64,000 bases of DNA from Rhododendron vialii (lineage: Eukaryota; Streptophyta; Magnoliopsida; Ericales; Ericaceae), in contig NC_080560.1 of assembly GCF_030253575.1 (NCBI RefSeq), forward strand, positions 41,649,001 through 41,713,000, given 5' to 3'. Of the stretch, positions 25,914 through 37,191 are shown one piece after another; the stretch's first letter is position 1; every line of letters begins with the position of its first letter. A model generated the notes under the pieces. The model ran no database searches. It was not told the DNA's origin and saw nothing but the letters and a program-made list of their open reading frames with translations. Both the position numbers and the translations under genes were made by a program.

Positions 25914-26854
25914 CAGAAATCCGGAGTCCGGACTCTGGGGGGCTGCTATGCCCAAGGGGCAGCAGCGGCCAGCTGCTCCCCCAACCGGCACCGTTTCAGG
26001 TTCTTACACTCCATTCCAACCTTAACGCTGTTTTTGTTTGACTTTGGCCATGAGGGAAAAAAATAAAGGCCCCTGTTGGTATTAATTTTTTATTTTTGTG
26101 GGGACCATTGCAGATCCTAAAAAATTGTTTCAAATCGCAAGTTATTCTTAAAATTTCTTTTATGGATTTCTAAAAAAAATAGCTCAATTCAATGTCGGTA
26201 AAGGTTCTTTCAGAATTCGTAGGGCGCTTTCAGTATTCATAGAGCGCCCTACGAATACTAAAACAACCCTTACTGGTAGCACATTTTGCTAATTTTTACA
26301 GGAACTCGTAAAAAAATATTTTAAGAATAATTTGCAGTTTGAATCATTTTTGTAAGACCCGAATGGGCCCCACAAAAATAAATAGCATGTGTTCTGGTTG
26401 TAGGGCTTGTTACGGGTTTTATAAAAATGATTCAAAATGCAAGTTATTCTTAAAATATATAGAGTTTTTTTTTATGGCCTCCTAAAAAAATTAGCATATT
26501 CCGATATCAGTAAGAACTATTTCGAAATTCGTAGGGTGTTTTAGAATTCGTAGATCGTCTTACGAATTATGAAAGAGCCTTCACTAATATTGGATTGAGT
26601 TAATTTTTTTCAGGAACTTTTAAAAAGACATTCTAAAAATAACTTGTGGTTTGAAATATTTCTGTACAACCCTCAATATGACCCACAAAAATTTTAAAAA
26701 ATGAATGCAAGCAGTACTGTTTTTTTTTTCTCATGGCCAAAGTCAAACAGAGTTAAGGTTGGAATGGGGTGTAAAAGCCAAACGGTACCGTTTGGAGGAG
26801 CTGCTGGTTACTGCTGCCCCTTGGGCACAGCAGCCGCCCGAGTCCCAGAAATCC
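25914..26854. mobile_element. Composite inverted-repeat element, about 0.9 kb
   Basis: Inverted ends of roughly 130 bp: 25930-26060 (GGACTCTGGGGGGCTGCT..GCCCAAGGGGCAGCAG..) matches the reverse complement of 26715-26845 (..CCATTCCAACCTTAAC.., ..GACTTTGGCCATGAG.. in both). The 9-bp repeat CAGAAATCC sits at 25914-25922 and 26846-26854. On the left 7 bp separate it from the aligned end, so the target duplication is probable, not certain. The interior contains two related palindromes, about 26095-26370 and 26396-26687, each with arms carrying GCAAGTTATTCTTAAAAT. No transposase. A Mutator-type foldback element is likely. Confidence 0.7.
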
Positions 26855-26868
26855 TATGGGGACCGACC

Positions 26869-27191
26869 CGAAATCGTACCGACGGCCGCGTCGGGCCGTC
26901 TCCGGCCGGACGGCCGATCCGAACCTTCCAAAAATTCTAAAAAAAAAACCGAGGGGGCCCATGCAGTAATCAACGGTATCCGATGTGTGTAAAGTATTTG
27001 ATCCAAACACTATTTTTTCGTGTATATATGTATATACGAAAAATGGTGTTTGGATCAAGCATCCTACACACATTAGATGCCGTTGATTCCTATGAGGTTT
27101 CCTTTGTTTTTTTTTTTTAGAATTTTTGGACGGTTCGGATCTGCCGTCCGGTGGCCGAAGACAGCCCGACACAGCCGTCGGTACGATTTCG
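26869..27191. mobile_element. Foldback element of about 323 bp
   Basis: One long hairpin: the left arm CGAAATCGTACCGACGG.. at 26869 pairs with the right arm ending ..CCGTCGGTACGATTTCG at 27191. The arms include GGCCGATCCGAACCTTCC/GGACGGTTCGGATCTGCC and A/T-runs, and the axis lies in TATATATGTATATA near 27027. It abuts the element on its left with only about 14 bp between. Open frames across it (for example 26753-27229) are artefacts of the palindrome. Confidence 0.7.
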
Positions 27192-28080
27192 ATGGAGGAG
27201 CCTTCGGTACATATAGCATGACTCAACAAATATTTTAGAGTGATTATGCAGTATTTCCTAAATGGTGCTATGCCTTTGTCAGATCCCGAATGACCGTATC
27301 AAGAGAGAAGATTTGACAGTGACTAATCCTTTTTTCATCGAGTGATTATTTCGTTAGTGTTTTTAGAGCAATATCAGATAGTGCTGCATGCGTGCAGTGC
27401 GCGGTGTATGAGGTCACTGTCCACTGCACAATCAAGAAAGACTCTCGCAAAATGTAGCCCATGGGAGAGTCTCCCTGAATTACGCCTTTTTAATATCAGG
27501 TAGTGTTTCATGGTAGCTTTTTCTAACCACAAATTGGTGCAGGAGTTAACAAGTTTTGTGGTGGAGCCCATCCGACTCAGCAGTTCTTAATAAAGTTTTC
27601 TTTTTTGGCATTTATATGCATAAAAGGTTACTACTCCACATTTTAGTATATTCTTCTTTGGCCTGCTCTTCTTTTCATTTTACTATACGAAACCCACGTT
27701 GACGCATAACCTCTCTGACTTGGAATTTCTCCATCTTCTAATTTATTTACCCAAACCTGTTTCTTTGTGAGGAAATAACACTCCAGGAGAGAGATCAATC
27801 CATGATGCTATTCAAAAACTCAAAAGGAGGTTAAAAAGATCGAAAAGAAAGATTCACAAGAAGGAAACTTTTTACTGAGCACAGAGTGAAGGCTGTCGAA
27901 TTTAAATGTCAAGATATGGAGCTAGCTAGGTATCTTCTTCTTCTTCTTTTTTATCATCTTTTGACATTCCGAACAAAAACTCTATTTTATTTAAACAAGC
28001 TCATAAGACGATAGATATTGGTTCTTCGTTGAGAGTTAAATTTAAAGGGAGAATTAAAGGGCTTTTACTTAAAGAAATTT
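27192..28080. other. Intergenic, nothing recognised
   Basis: AT-rich sequence without convincing coding frames. The phrase ATATCAG(A/G)TAGTG occurs at about 27370 and 27494. A CTT repeat lies near 27936-27950. Confidence 0.5.
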
Positions 28081-28400
28081 GTTGAAATGGAGAAGGATGA
28101 TTTAGCGGAAAGAGAGGGATATATGATTTTGCTGTCCTGGAGGAAGGTGCCCCCCACCCCAAGAGTAATTTCTAGGTTGTATTCCTGTCAGCTGGTTGTA
28201 TGTTGTTTGGATGTTGGACGGTGCTTGTTTTTTTGGTTGTGTCTCGGAGGTTTGCCGTCTTTGGGCTTTTGGGTTTTGTCTTTTTTTTTCCCTTTCTCTT
28301 CGGTCCTTATTGTTTTGATTGGCGTCTTGTTTGTCTTGATGTTTTGGGTCTCAAGTGGTGGTTGTCGCTGTGCCCTTAATCCTTTTAAATAACTTTTGGC
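28081..28400 (+). mobile_element. Possible LINE 3' fragment
   Basis: A G/T-rich block (TGTATGTTGTTTGGATGTTGG, in part, then GGTTGTGTCTCGG and GCCTTTGGG-like words) has the base composition of the LINE tail at 1898-2154. No poly(A) or target duplication was found, so the assignment is weak. Confidence 0.3.
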
Positions 28401-28697
28401 AGAACAATGTAGTTTTAAATATCTCTTAATCAAGATTCTAATGCAATAGTATTTGTCATGATAATATGATAGTACGGAGTATCAATTATGTTAAAGGTAC
28501 TGTAATCACAGTTATTGTATTAATTAATTAATTGCGGTAAGAGATATACATACGTAAATGTACATCTGCATAATTATGATGACCATGGAAATCTCGGATT
28601 ATTATAAATGATAGCTTTTTTAGTACAAAATTAATAGGGCATCGATTTGATCTTAGTAGGTGAAACAATTTTCTGCTATACTATATATTATAGATTA

Positions 28698-28723
28698 CTA
28701 GTGCTTGTCCGTGCCAACTGCAC
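28698..28723 (-). mobile_element. Helitron-type 3' end
   Basis: Read on the minus strand: GTGCAGTTGGCAC imperfect hairpin, then GGACAAGCA, then CTAG followed by T. This is the Helitron 3' signature (short GC-rich hairpin 8-12 nt before CTRR, inserted before T). The matching 5' TC end was not found. Confidence 0.55.
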
Positions 28724-31182
28724 TATCCACCTTGATTAGAATTGTATTTACTCTTTGAATCTTGATAGTGGCTCAAATTGTTGAAAATTAGCCTGGTACA
28801 AAGAACTCAGTTATCAAAACCGTATTTTTCAATTTCCATGGAGAAGGAATTAATAAAGTACAAAACCACCAAATACAACCAACGAACTCAGCTTCAATAT
28901 TCCATATTCGTGACTTCCCCGACTTCCCCCTTCATACTACTACACTATTTGCTATAAAGCTAACCAGACATTAAAGATGACTATACTATTTGCTCCAGTA
29001 CGTACCCTTTAAAACGACTAAAAGAAAATACTAATCTCCAGGAACAAAAAATGGAGACAAAACAAACAACAAAGCAAGCCTGAGAAGAAGATTGAAATAT
29101 ATACCAGCAAACATCAATCAATCATAACTGGGATGTCAAATGCTAGGTCGTTGTATTCCACTGGACCCCATAGAGGACCTGTTAAGTAAACATATTAGGA
29201 AAAGAAAATTCTAAAGTCTAATTCAAATAGGTGAACTTAGTTTAGAAACAAATAAACCATCGCAAATTCAAGATTAAAGTTTGCCATATCTCGCTAGAAG
29301 GGCACTAGCGACTGCAGTATGGCTGCAAAACCCACCCATTCTGAAAATGCATTAGCCAGTAAATTCTTTCATTTACAACACAACACACAAAAATGTCCAG
29401 CTTGAGTTGATCACCTTCAGTTCTGTTATCTCCAGACCTCCCTCGAGTACAGTACAGGCTACGGCTCCCGTTTTGCAAACGTTACAATGAATGCAGCTTC
29501 CTTCTTTGCTTTTTCTAGCTGGTAGACAAATTGAAAAAGGATGATGTCTTGCATAACTATTGCCAATTTCTATTGCAGAGACAGGAAAGCTAAAAAGAAC
29601 AAACACCTCGAAGCAAATACAGATACAGTAGCACAAAGACAGACAACACAAATACAATCATCTTGAAGCTGTGAGTGGAAATAACCCATAGGATATTTGC
29701 ATGAAAACAACTTCATAATACAAAGTTTTGCCCCAAAACAAAGAAAGAGTATCATTTTACCAACCAATTCTTCAAGATAAATTGCCTAAAAATGGTTCTA
29801 GAGAATCAATTCTCCAAAATTCAAAACTGAGGAAATTGGTTTAGCTTTCTATTAGTAAATGAGAAAAAAAAAAGCCCAAAAATACTACCTGAAGTTGCAA
29901 GGATTTTTCCATTCTTCATCAGTTGATTTCATGATAATTAATGTGCCCATGTCTATTTCTTAACTTGAACCAAAAGAATTTGCTTTGTTTGCTTTACAAT
30001 TCAAAAAGAATTTTTAAAAAAATTCCCCTTAGATTTTCCTACTTTCAACATCTCTCTCTATCTCTCCACTTATTACCCCTACTATTTTTCAAAAAAAAAT
30101 TCAAAAACCAATTCAAACAAGGCACTAGAGTCGGTCTACTACGCTTTCTTCGTCTAAGAAGAAAACATCCAACATCAAACTTTGGCAAGCCGGCGATGCT
30201 CCAAGAGCCTGAGTGAAGATAATACCAAAAAAAGAGAAACAAAATATAGTCATGTTATTGCAGTAGCCAAAACTTGTACCGATACAAATAAGCAAACAAA
30301 GAAAGGGTATAATGACGCACTCAAATTGTTCTAAATCATGGTTACATGAGAAGTTGCAAGAAGACAAAATCGAAATGACCAACAACAAATATCCACAATA
30401 AAGTTGTTCAATTCAAACAGTTTTCACTTAAAACTTTTAAGGGAGACAGATACGGAAACAAACTTGTAAGCATATTCCACACCTATTTCAGTTCGCCATC
30501 TATTATCACGACATTCACTGCCAATCTACATCTCAAAACGTATTGCATCAAATATCAAAAGCAGATAGGGAAGAGGTTCAAGAGGGGTTTGATTTTCGTG
30601 GTGGTGTTTCTCAATGAAATACCAAGTATCTCAAACACTTCAATCAAATCAGCAAAATGAAAAAAAACTTTCAAGACAGACCCACCAAAGAACCCTGAAA
30701 AAACCCCCTAATTAAGACCGACCCACATGAGGAATCACCAAAAATACCCCAAATCTCAGCAAACACACCAAGGATATTGTTCTCAAAACCTTAGCTTTGC
30801 CAAAAAAAAAAACCCCCTTGATTCCCGTCACAGATATAGAATCAACTAATTCCAAAAAAATCAGAACAACGAAGGAAATCAAAAAATACATATGAAGCAA
30901 TCAGCACAAAGAGTGCACTCCCTTTTTTATGGAGTTGCCGCCATAAAAAACAACAGGGATGGGAGAAATACATGTGTGTGTGTGTGAGAGAGAGAGAGAC
31001 GGTGGTTGGGTGGTTGTCGGTGGGGTGCGTTGAAGATCTGGAGGAAGATGGGAAAGAGGAGTGAGAGGGTCATTCATGGTTCAAAAGGGGGAGAGAGAAA
31101 GAGAGAGAGAGAGCATACTTGGGCTTGGCGGTACTGCAATAGAACTTGTAACAATTTGTCCTCACACTTTTATGTTTTATTA
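28724..31182. other. Gene-poor stretch with an unresolved possible minus-strand transcript
   Basis: No gene is recognised. On the minus strand several short open pieces have splice-like borders: about 30211-30120 after TTCACTCAG, 29930-29890 ending TTCAG|GTAGTA, 29540-29420 ending CTGAAG|GTGATC, and a last piece ending at a stop near 29098 after CTTAACAG. A CT/AC-rich stretch at 30974-31003 resembles a leader. The pieces could not be joined into one frame, so this may be a non-coding transcript or chance. Confidence 0.3.
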
Positions 31183-31414
31183 TCTATATAATAAAACACA
31201 AAGGTGTGGGCCTCCACACAAGACAAGTTGATCCAAAAGTTGAAATTGATTTGATCCAATGGTCGATATGTGCTCTCCAACTCTCTTAAGGAAGTATCTA
31301 CACTCTTACAAATATATTACAAAAATGCCATCAAGTTGAGACGCTATCAAGATTCAAAGGGTAATTTCAATTTCAATTGAGATGGGTAGTGCCGTAGGCA
31401 CGGGTAAACACTAG
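31183..31414 (+). mobile_element. Short non-autonomous Helitron
   Basis: Begins TCTATATAATAAAAC after an A (31182) and ends with the hairpin GTGCC-GTA-GGCAC followed by GGGTAAACA and CTAG before a T. Both ends fit Helitron rules (5' TC, 3' hairpin plus CTAG, A^T target, no target duplication). At 232 bp it has no room for a Rep/helicase gene. Confidence 0.7.
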
Positions 31415-31429
31415 TATAGATATAGATAG

Positions 31430-31915
31430 GGAAATCAATCTAAAAGGAAACAAATTAAAAATAAATATTAAATTGAATATAAGGGAATCAACTTTAGACA
31501 TAAATCAATTATTGAGTTAATTTAAATTCAAAAAGATAATCAAATTTTTTAAGGAAACAATCTAAAAGCAATCAATTGAAAGAAATTACCAGTCACAAAG
31601 TTATGAGGTTTATATTAGAAAGTATGCTCTTAATTAGACAGATATGATTTATTGAAAATTCGATCTAATGGTTGTAGAGGATGTTGGGTTTGTATGAATA
31701 GACAAAAATCGCTATGTCTATGTTATTTTCTTTTCATCTATATGACTATAGGAAAATCAATTTAAAAAGAAACAAATTAAAAGCAAATATTGAATTGAAT
31801 ATAAGAAAAATAATTTGAGACAGAAATTAATTATTAAGTTGATTTAAATTCAAAAAGATAATCAAGTTTTTTAAGGAAACAACTTAAAAATAATCAAATA
31901 ATCAATTGAGGGATA
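31430..31915. repeat. Diverged direct repeat, two units about 310 bp apart
   Basis: The blocks about 31432-31585 and 31743-31905 share ATAGG(G/A)AAATCAAT, AAACAAATTAAAA, GAATTGAATATAAG-like words and TTTAAATTCAAAAAGATAATCAA in shorter pieces. Both are very AT-rich. Origin unknown; it could be a small tandem segmental copy. Confidence 0.65.
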
Positions 31916-32421
31916 ACGGCTTCACCTATTCTTAAATTGTGGGATAGTAATTTTGAATTTAATACCTTTTTTTTATTATCCAAATTTAATACATTATTTG
32001 GCAATTTGAACAACAAATATGGAAGCATCCTAATAGGACCGGGGGGCCGTGATGTGCACCTAGTGCACAGCACAGTGTTGTGCTATCTCAACCGTTCAAA
32101 AGTATTATGGATGGTTTAGATTTTTCAAAACTATTCTTCTACGAAAAAATTTCATTTTAATCCGGACCATTGATTACCTAGACGGATGGTCCAGATGGTG
32201 TACAATACAGTCCTCGCTTCTATCCTAATATTTCGAAGCCTTGCGTTCTTATGAACTTAATTTAAATCTGAGAATTTTGTCCTTATTTGAATTTTTTTCG
32301 CTGCGCCAAACTTTTATGGGTTACTGATTCGTCTCGGTGAGAGGAATTGGAAAAGTACAAAAATTTCAATTTTACCTTAGTATTTTGAGAAATAACCATT
32401 TTTTAGAGCAAAAAGGTACCC
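31916..32421. other. Intergenic, no gene
   Basis: No coding feature. A GC-richer patch at 32035-32090 (GGACCGGGGGGCCG, TGCACCTAGTGCAC) contains short palindromes, which suggests another transposon end, but I could not delimit it. Confidence 0.4.
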
Positions 32422-34345
32422 TGTAGACACCCCAATTTGAGCTTCCAGATTAGTTTACTTACGGTATTTGATTCCCCAATGATGAAACGGATCAAGAACA
32501 CCCTGTGAATGATAAGTATTTGAGTTTTAAGTGTTTGAAAAACCCTTGAACCCCTAACCTTAGCCAAAAACCCTACCAGAACACGTTGATTTGGAGCCCG
32601 CGCACGCAGATCAACTTGACAGGTGTTGTTCAATGGTCAAAATTTGACCGTTAACCAACGCATGAGTATGTAAAACATGCGCGCTGCACCCAAATCTGCG
32701 AGCGCCGGTCAAATGGCCAGGTGGTGATCAACCGTCAAAGCTTGTCCGTTAACCCACACGCGTGCACCGGGGTGCCATACGCGCGCGCTAGTCCAAGTTT
32801 GTCCCCAGCACCTTTTATGGGTTGGTAAGCTTAACCACCAAGTAACCCTCAGCTAGCCTCATGGACTGGCTGAGCTCCTCTCTTTACACCATATCTACCT
32901 TCCTCTCATCTCCTCCTATATATATCCTCCATGGTTCTTTCATTAAAAGGGTTCCAAAATTTTAAAAAAGGGTTGCCAAGTTACAAAGTTTTAAGTCACA
33001 AATTTCCTCACCTTTGCACTCTTCTTTGCAAAACCAAAGAGACACAGGGGAGTTCAAGAACATAGCTTGTTCTTCCACCTCCATCACTCAAACACCTCAA
33101 TCAAGCCTCAAACACATCAAAGCTCAACTTCATTTCAAACTCAATCTAAGTATAGCATACCTACTGTTTTCTATTCTGATTCCTGAGAGGAGCTGGAAGA
33201 GTCAAGGCTGGTAATCAATATCGGTCCTGACCCTAAAGCTGGCGAGGTTTCAAAAATTGTCGTGGTAGGAATCAGCGCACGCAGGTCCTCTGTAAACGCG
33301 CCACTCTGTGGCTACGCGAACAAGACCGCGTGAGGGTTGGTGTCTTACTGTTTTATGTTTTACTTTGTATATAGATCACTGTTAAGCATCTTAAACAACC
33401 AGTTCACTGCTTTTCTTAATTTGCACTGTTAGTTTTAGTTTCAATACGCATTTCTGCTGCTATAGAGTACTCCTGGGATCCTTCTGAAACTGTCTCAGAA
33501 CCCAGAAATATCTAAACCAAGCACTGGTTCGACGATTCAGATCAGCGCGCCGCAGTGAGAGACCTGCGCGCGCAAGTCTATCTCTGACCAGTGGCTGACC
33601 TTACATGAGTAACTATGCCTCAGGCTATTGTTTTGTCCTCACACTGTTTATGAGGTGTTTTGTTAAGTTGTAAGGTTTTTCAGCATTTAAACTGTATATT
33701 ATAACTGCTATAAATTGCTTGGTTTGTCTTGGGTGTGCACTGTTTCTTCCAGAGCCCAGATGGTTTGAAAATAAGAGTTGTGGGCTTAGGCTTACTCGCG
33801 CGCGCTGGTTTTGTAGTGGCGAGCGCAGGTGTGATCAGCATGCAGTGATTTGATCAGTGCATGTTAGTTTCTTCCTGCGCATGTCATTCCAAAACAGGGG
33901 CTTTCCAGTCTGTTTAAACTCCCACAACAGTCTATTTTCATCCTATACTAACTACTTTTGCATCCATGCTATCAATCACATACTGCAAATCGTGTTACAG
34001 CTTTAATCCCCATTAAACTGTTCCCCCGCCATAATTGGCTAATGAATTGATTAATCAAACAGAATCACAAATATTTTCGCAAATGCCTAAAGTAGAGACC
34101 GATCTTCGGATTGGGTAAGAGAGGTGCCTTGAAACCCTTTCCTTCTAGTAACCTGGCTCCCGAACCCAGATATGATTATGACGGACTGGTGCTTCCACTT
34201 TTTCAAATCAAAATAGCGTGTAAAGCATTTCAAGTTCGGTTCCTTGAGTGTCAGACCTTCAAACCCAAGTGGTGACTCTGAATTACGAGTGCTCGTCCCG
34301 CTAGCGCTCCCTCGATCCGCCTTGCACATTGCCCACAGACCCACA
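32422..34345 (+). mobile_element. Probable Ty3/gypsy LTR, solo or truncated
   Basis: Starts TGTAGACACCCCAATTTGAG, a common beginning of plant gypsy LTRs; contains a TATATATA promoter-like box near 32920; and ends in a block typical of such LTRs (GGATTGGGTAAGAGAGGTGCC, in two parts, CTGGCTCCCGAACCCAGAT, GGTGACTCTGAATTACGAG). GC-rich words such as GCGCGC set it apart from the neighbourhood. No gag, protease, reverse transcriptase or second LTR is present. The right edge is uncertain and I could not find a 5-bp target duplication. Confidence 0.6.
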
Positions 34346-35697
34346 AAAGTTTAGCGCAAAAAATAACAAATGCGAAAAAAATTTAAATAAAGACAAAATT
34401 TTCACATTTAAGTTAAGTTTATAAGAACACATTAGTCCATTTGATTTTTAAAAGTAACGGGAGGATTGTGAAAGAATTTGTAGGTTTAGATCATACTTAA
34501 CCAAATATTAGCTAAAAAATGATACACGCACAATCGTTGTTCAAAACGCTTTACACAACAAATCTTTGACCATTGTAAAAAATGCTACACGCGCAACCAT
34601 TGGTTGTGCAAATAATTCTGACTGTCCAGATGTGTTTTGAATGATCTGGATTAAAAATAAGCTTTGAATCCCTCTATTCACTGTCTTTCCCATTCTATGC
34701 TACTGCTATTTTTGCATCGTCTCTCCCATTTTTTCTCTCTCTCTCCCTTTGAGTGATATCCTCTCCTATTTTACTTGTCTTTCATTTCGTAATTTTGAAA
34801 TCCCTACTGTACAAATGGTAATATGCTTCTGTAACGAGTTACCAATCGATCGAATTTTTTCTTTTTCCAATTCTATTTCGCGGCGGCGAGTTGTTATCCT
34901 TTTGAGATTTCTCTTATGCATGCAGCAGCTGTGGTGAACCGAGGAGCACGTACTAGAGTACTGAAAGAAGGCGATGAACCGAAGCTTTAATACCCAGGAA
35001 TACATGCCTACAAGGTATTTTGCTTCTCACAATACAAGAACTTTATTTATTTTTACTAAGAACCCACTTATGAATCCCACATTGACCGGAAATTTCTAGA
35101 AAAAATGAAATGGTATATAAGGATTCATGACTAGCTACTGTATAATCCGAGATTAATTTTTTGAGCCATGTGTTTAGGTTAATGATTAAGTAGGTCAACT
35201 GGCACGGGTCGTTATAGTTGGATAATATATAATTGTTTTATAGAATAGATTTTAAACGAAATTTCCAAAAAAGAAAAGTATAGTATATCTCTTCAACTTT
35301 TAGCAAAAACCCAAGTATAACGTGTCCACTGAGTGTTTTTTGTTTTTTTGTTGGTACTTGATGGATTTTAATTTCTTATATTAATCTATTTCTCACTTTG
35401 AAAGGTAGTTCTTCACTTCTTATTACTTATTTTTCAGGGTTTTTTTTTTGTGTGGTTTTTATTTTTTATTTTATTTTTATGTATAAGGGTTGATAGTATT
35501 TCAATTCACTTTGTTAGTGTGTGGTTTTTGGTTACCCAAATATTGAGTAAAAACATGAGTGCAACTTAGGTTTACGAATAAACACAGAGAAAAAAGAAGC
35601 GCTGCGTATCTTTCTAATTGTCATTTTGCAGATTTCTTGATAGATTTTGCAAGCGTGACATATTGGAATGATTGCATGTCTCATATAAGAAAATACG
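34346..35697. other. Intergenic, no gene
   Basis: AT-rich. Related phrases ATGATACACGCACAA and ATGCTACACGCGCAA occur at about 34519 and 34590. Pyrimidine tracts lie near 34730. Nothing with coding character. Confidence 0.45.
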
Positions 35698-35724
35698 GCC
35701 GTGCATAGCACGGGTTATTGCTAG
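35698..35724 (+). mobile_element. Helitron-type 3' end
   Basis: The hairpin CCGTGC-ATA-GCACGG (35699-35713) is perfect; GGTTATTG-like spacer and CTAG before T follow. The 5' end of this Helitron was not located upstream. Confidence 0.65.
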
Positions 35725-35989
35725 TCCTAAGAAACTATATATAAAATCAACAATTACGATACAATGGTACTGCAAGCTATATTTGTTTGGTCATGCGGTA
35801 TTTAATCTTAATCCCCGTAAATTTGAAAGTTCATGATACTAAATTCGTAAAATCGATAAAAGGACGTATTTAGTCCATACTGACCAACAAGTAGTTGTGT
35901 TCAATACCATCTCACCCCCAACGCGTATAAGCATGTGAAACGGCTGCGAAAGAGGCTATAGAAAATAGTCTGAGGTGCGCCCAAGCTGG

Positions 35990-36362
35990 CCCGGAACTAG
36001 GGGTGTGCACGGATCGGACGGGTCGGGTTCGGCCCCGACCCGATTGGTCGGTTATCGAATTTTTGGGACCCGAACCCGAACCGAAGGAGGGGGGATACCA
36101 GTCCGCGTAACCGATTTTTTTGGTCGAGTCGGGTCGGGTCCGGTTTTGGTCGGGTCCGACCAAAACCGAAGTAAACTATATGAATTCGTGCCTTTTGGTC
36201 GGGTCGGGTAAGAAAAAACAGCACCCCGAGCCCCGAACCGAAAACTGATTTTTTTGGAAAATTGTACCCGTACCTGACCGAACCATATGTTCGGCCCCGC
36301 CCGAAACCCTTCGGGTCGGGTCGGGTCGGGGCTCGGGTTTTTTGCACACCCCTACCCAGAAC
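35990..36362. mobile_element. hAT-type MITE, 357 bp
   Basis: Inverted ends TAGGGGTGTGCA (35998) and TGCACACCCCTA (36354), flanked by an 8-bp duplication CCCGGAAC / CCCAGAAC with one mismatch. Both the TIR and the 8-bp target length fit the hAT superfamily. The interior is full of GGGTC/GACCC words on both strands, making it very GC-rich and self-complementary. Open frames across it are repeat artefacts. Confidence 0.85.
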
Positions 36363-36461
36363 ACCCTGTATTACCAATAAAAAATAAAAATCGTGTTCAA
36401 TAGTTTTTTTTAGCACATAGTAAAAAAAAATACACTACTATAATTCTTACCTAACCTAACC

Positions 36462-37191
36462 TAAGAGCATCCACAGTGGAATAAACAAAACAAAAAATTG
36501 TTAAAATTAGCAATGTTGGATAAAAAAAGTGCTCACATTGGAATAACCAAACTTAGCAATCTCTCAACAGCTCATCAAATTTTGACTCTTCAATAATCAA
36601 AACTAGCAATATTTTGTCAATAACTAAATTTTAACTCTCAATCAAGTACACGCCAACATTACACAAAAACATTCTCTCTCTCTCTCAACAATGTTTTCAA
36701 AAAATAATTTTAAAAAACTGTAACTTTCAGATATTTTTTTTTAAAAACTTAAGTAAATAAAGTGTGTTTTTCAAAAAACTGTTTTTGAAATTTCAAAACT
36801 CTTTTATAGAAAACCGTTTTTTACACAAAATCTGTTTTTAAAAAACTATATTTATAGTTTTTAAAATTTCAAAATTATTTGTGTAAATACAATTCTTTCA
36901 AAATTTCTCAAAATTGTATTTATAGTTTATAAATGAACAAAGTGTGTGTTTTTTGAAAAATTGTTTCTAACATAAACTGTTTTTTCTCCTTCAAAAATCG
37001 CTTTTTCAAAAAACATGTGTGAAATGAAGGGAAAAAGTTTGGAGGGCCCATTAGTTTTGATTATGGGCAAAAAATAACCAATGTAAAATTTGACATTGTT
37101 AACTTTAGCAACCTCTAAATGGATAATCAAAATCTTATGTGGCATGTTTTGATTATTTATATTTGCTTATTCCACACTGCTGATGCTCTAA
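36462..37191. mobile_element. PIF/Harbinger-type MITE, 724 bp
   Basis: Ends GAGCATCCACAGTGGAATAA (36465) and TTATTCCACACTGCTGATGCTC (37188; read as two parts) are inverted copies with small differences, flanked by the 3-bp duplication TAA. The TAA target and the GAGCATC end fit PIF/Harbinger. The interior is AT-rich with repeated AAAACTGTTTTT-like words. Confidence 0.8.

Noticed and set aside
26753-27229. 158-residue frame across the 27-kb foldback
   Set aside because: Spans a palindrome of a transposable element and crosses two unrelated elements.
35912-36416. Several overlapping frames up to 139 residues
   Set aside because: Created by GGGTC repeats within the hAT MITE; all six frames are open for the same reason.
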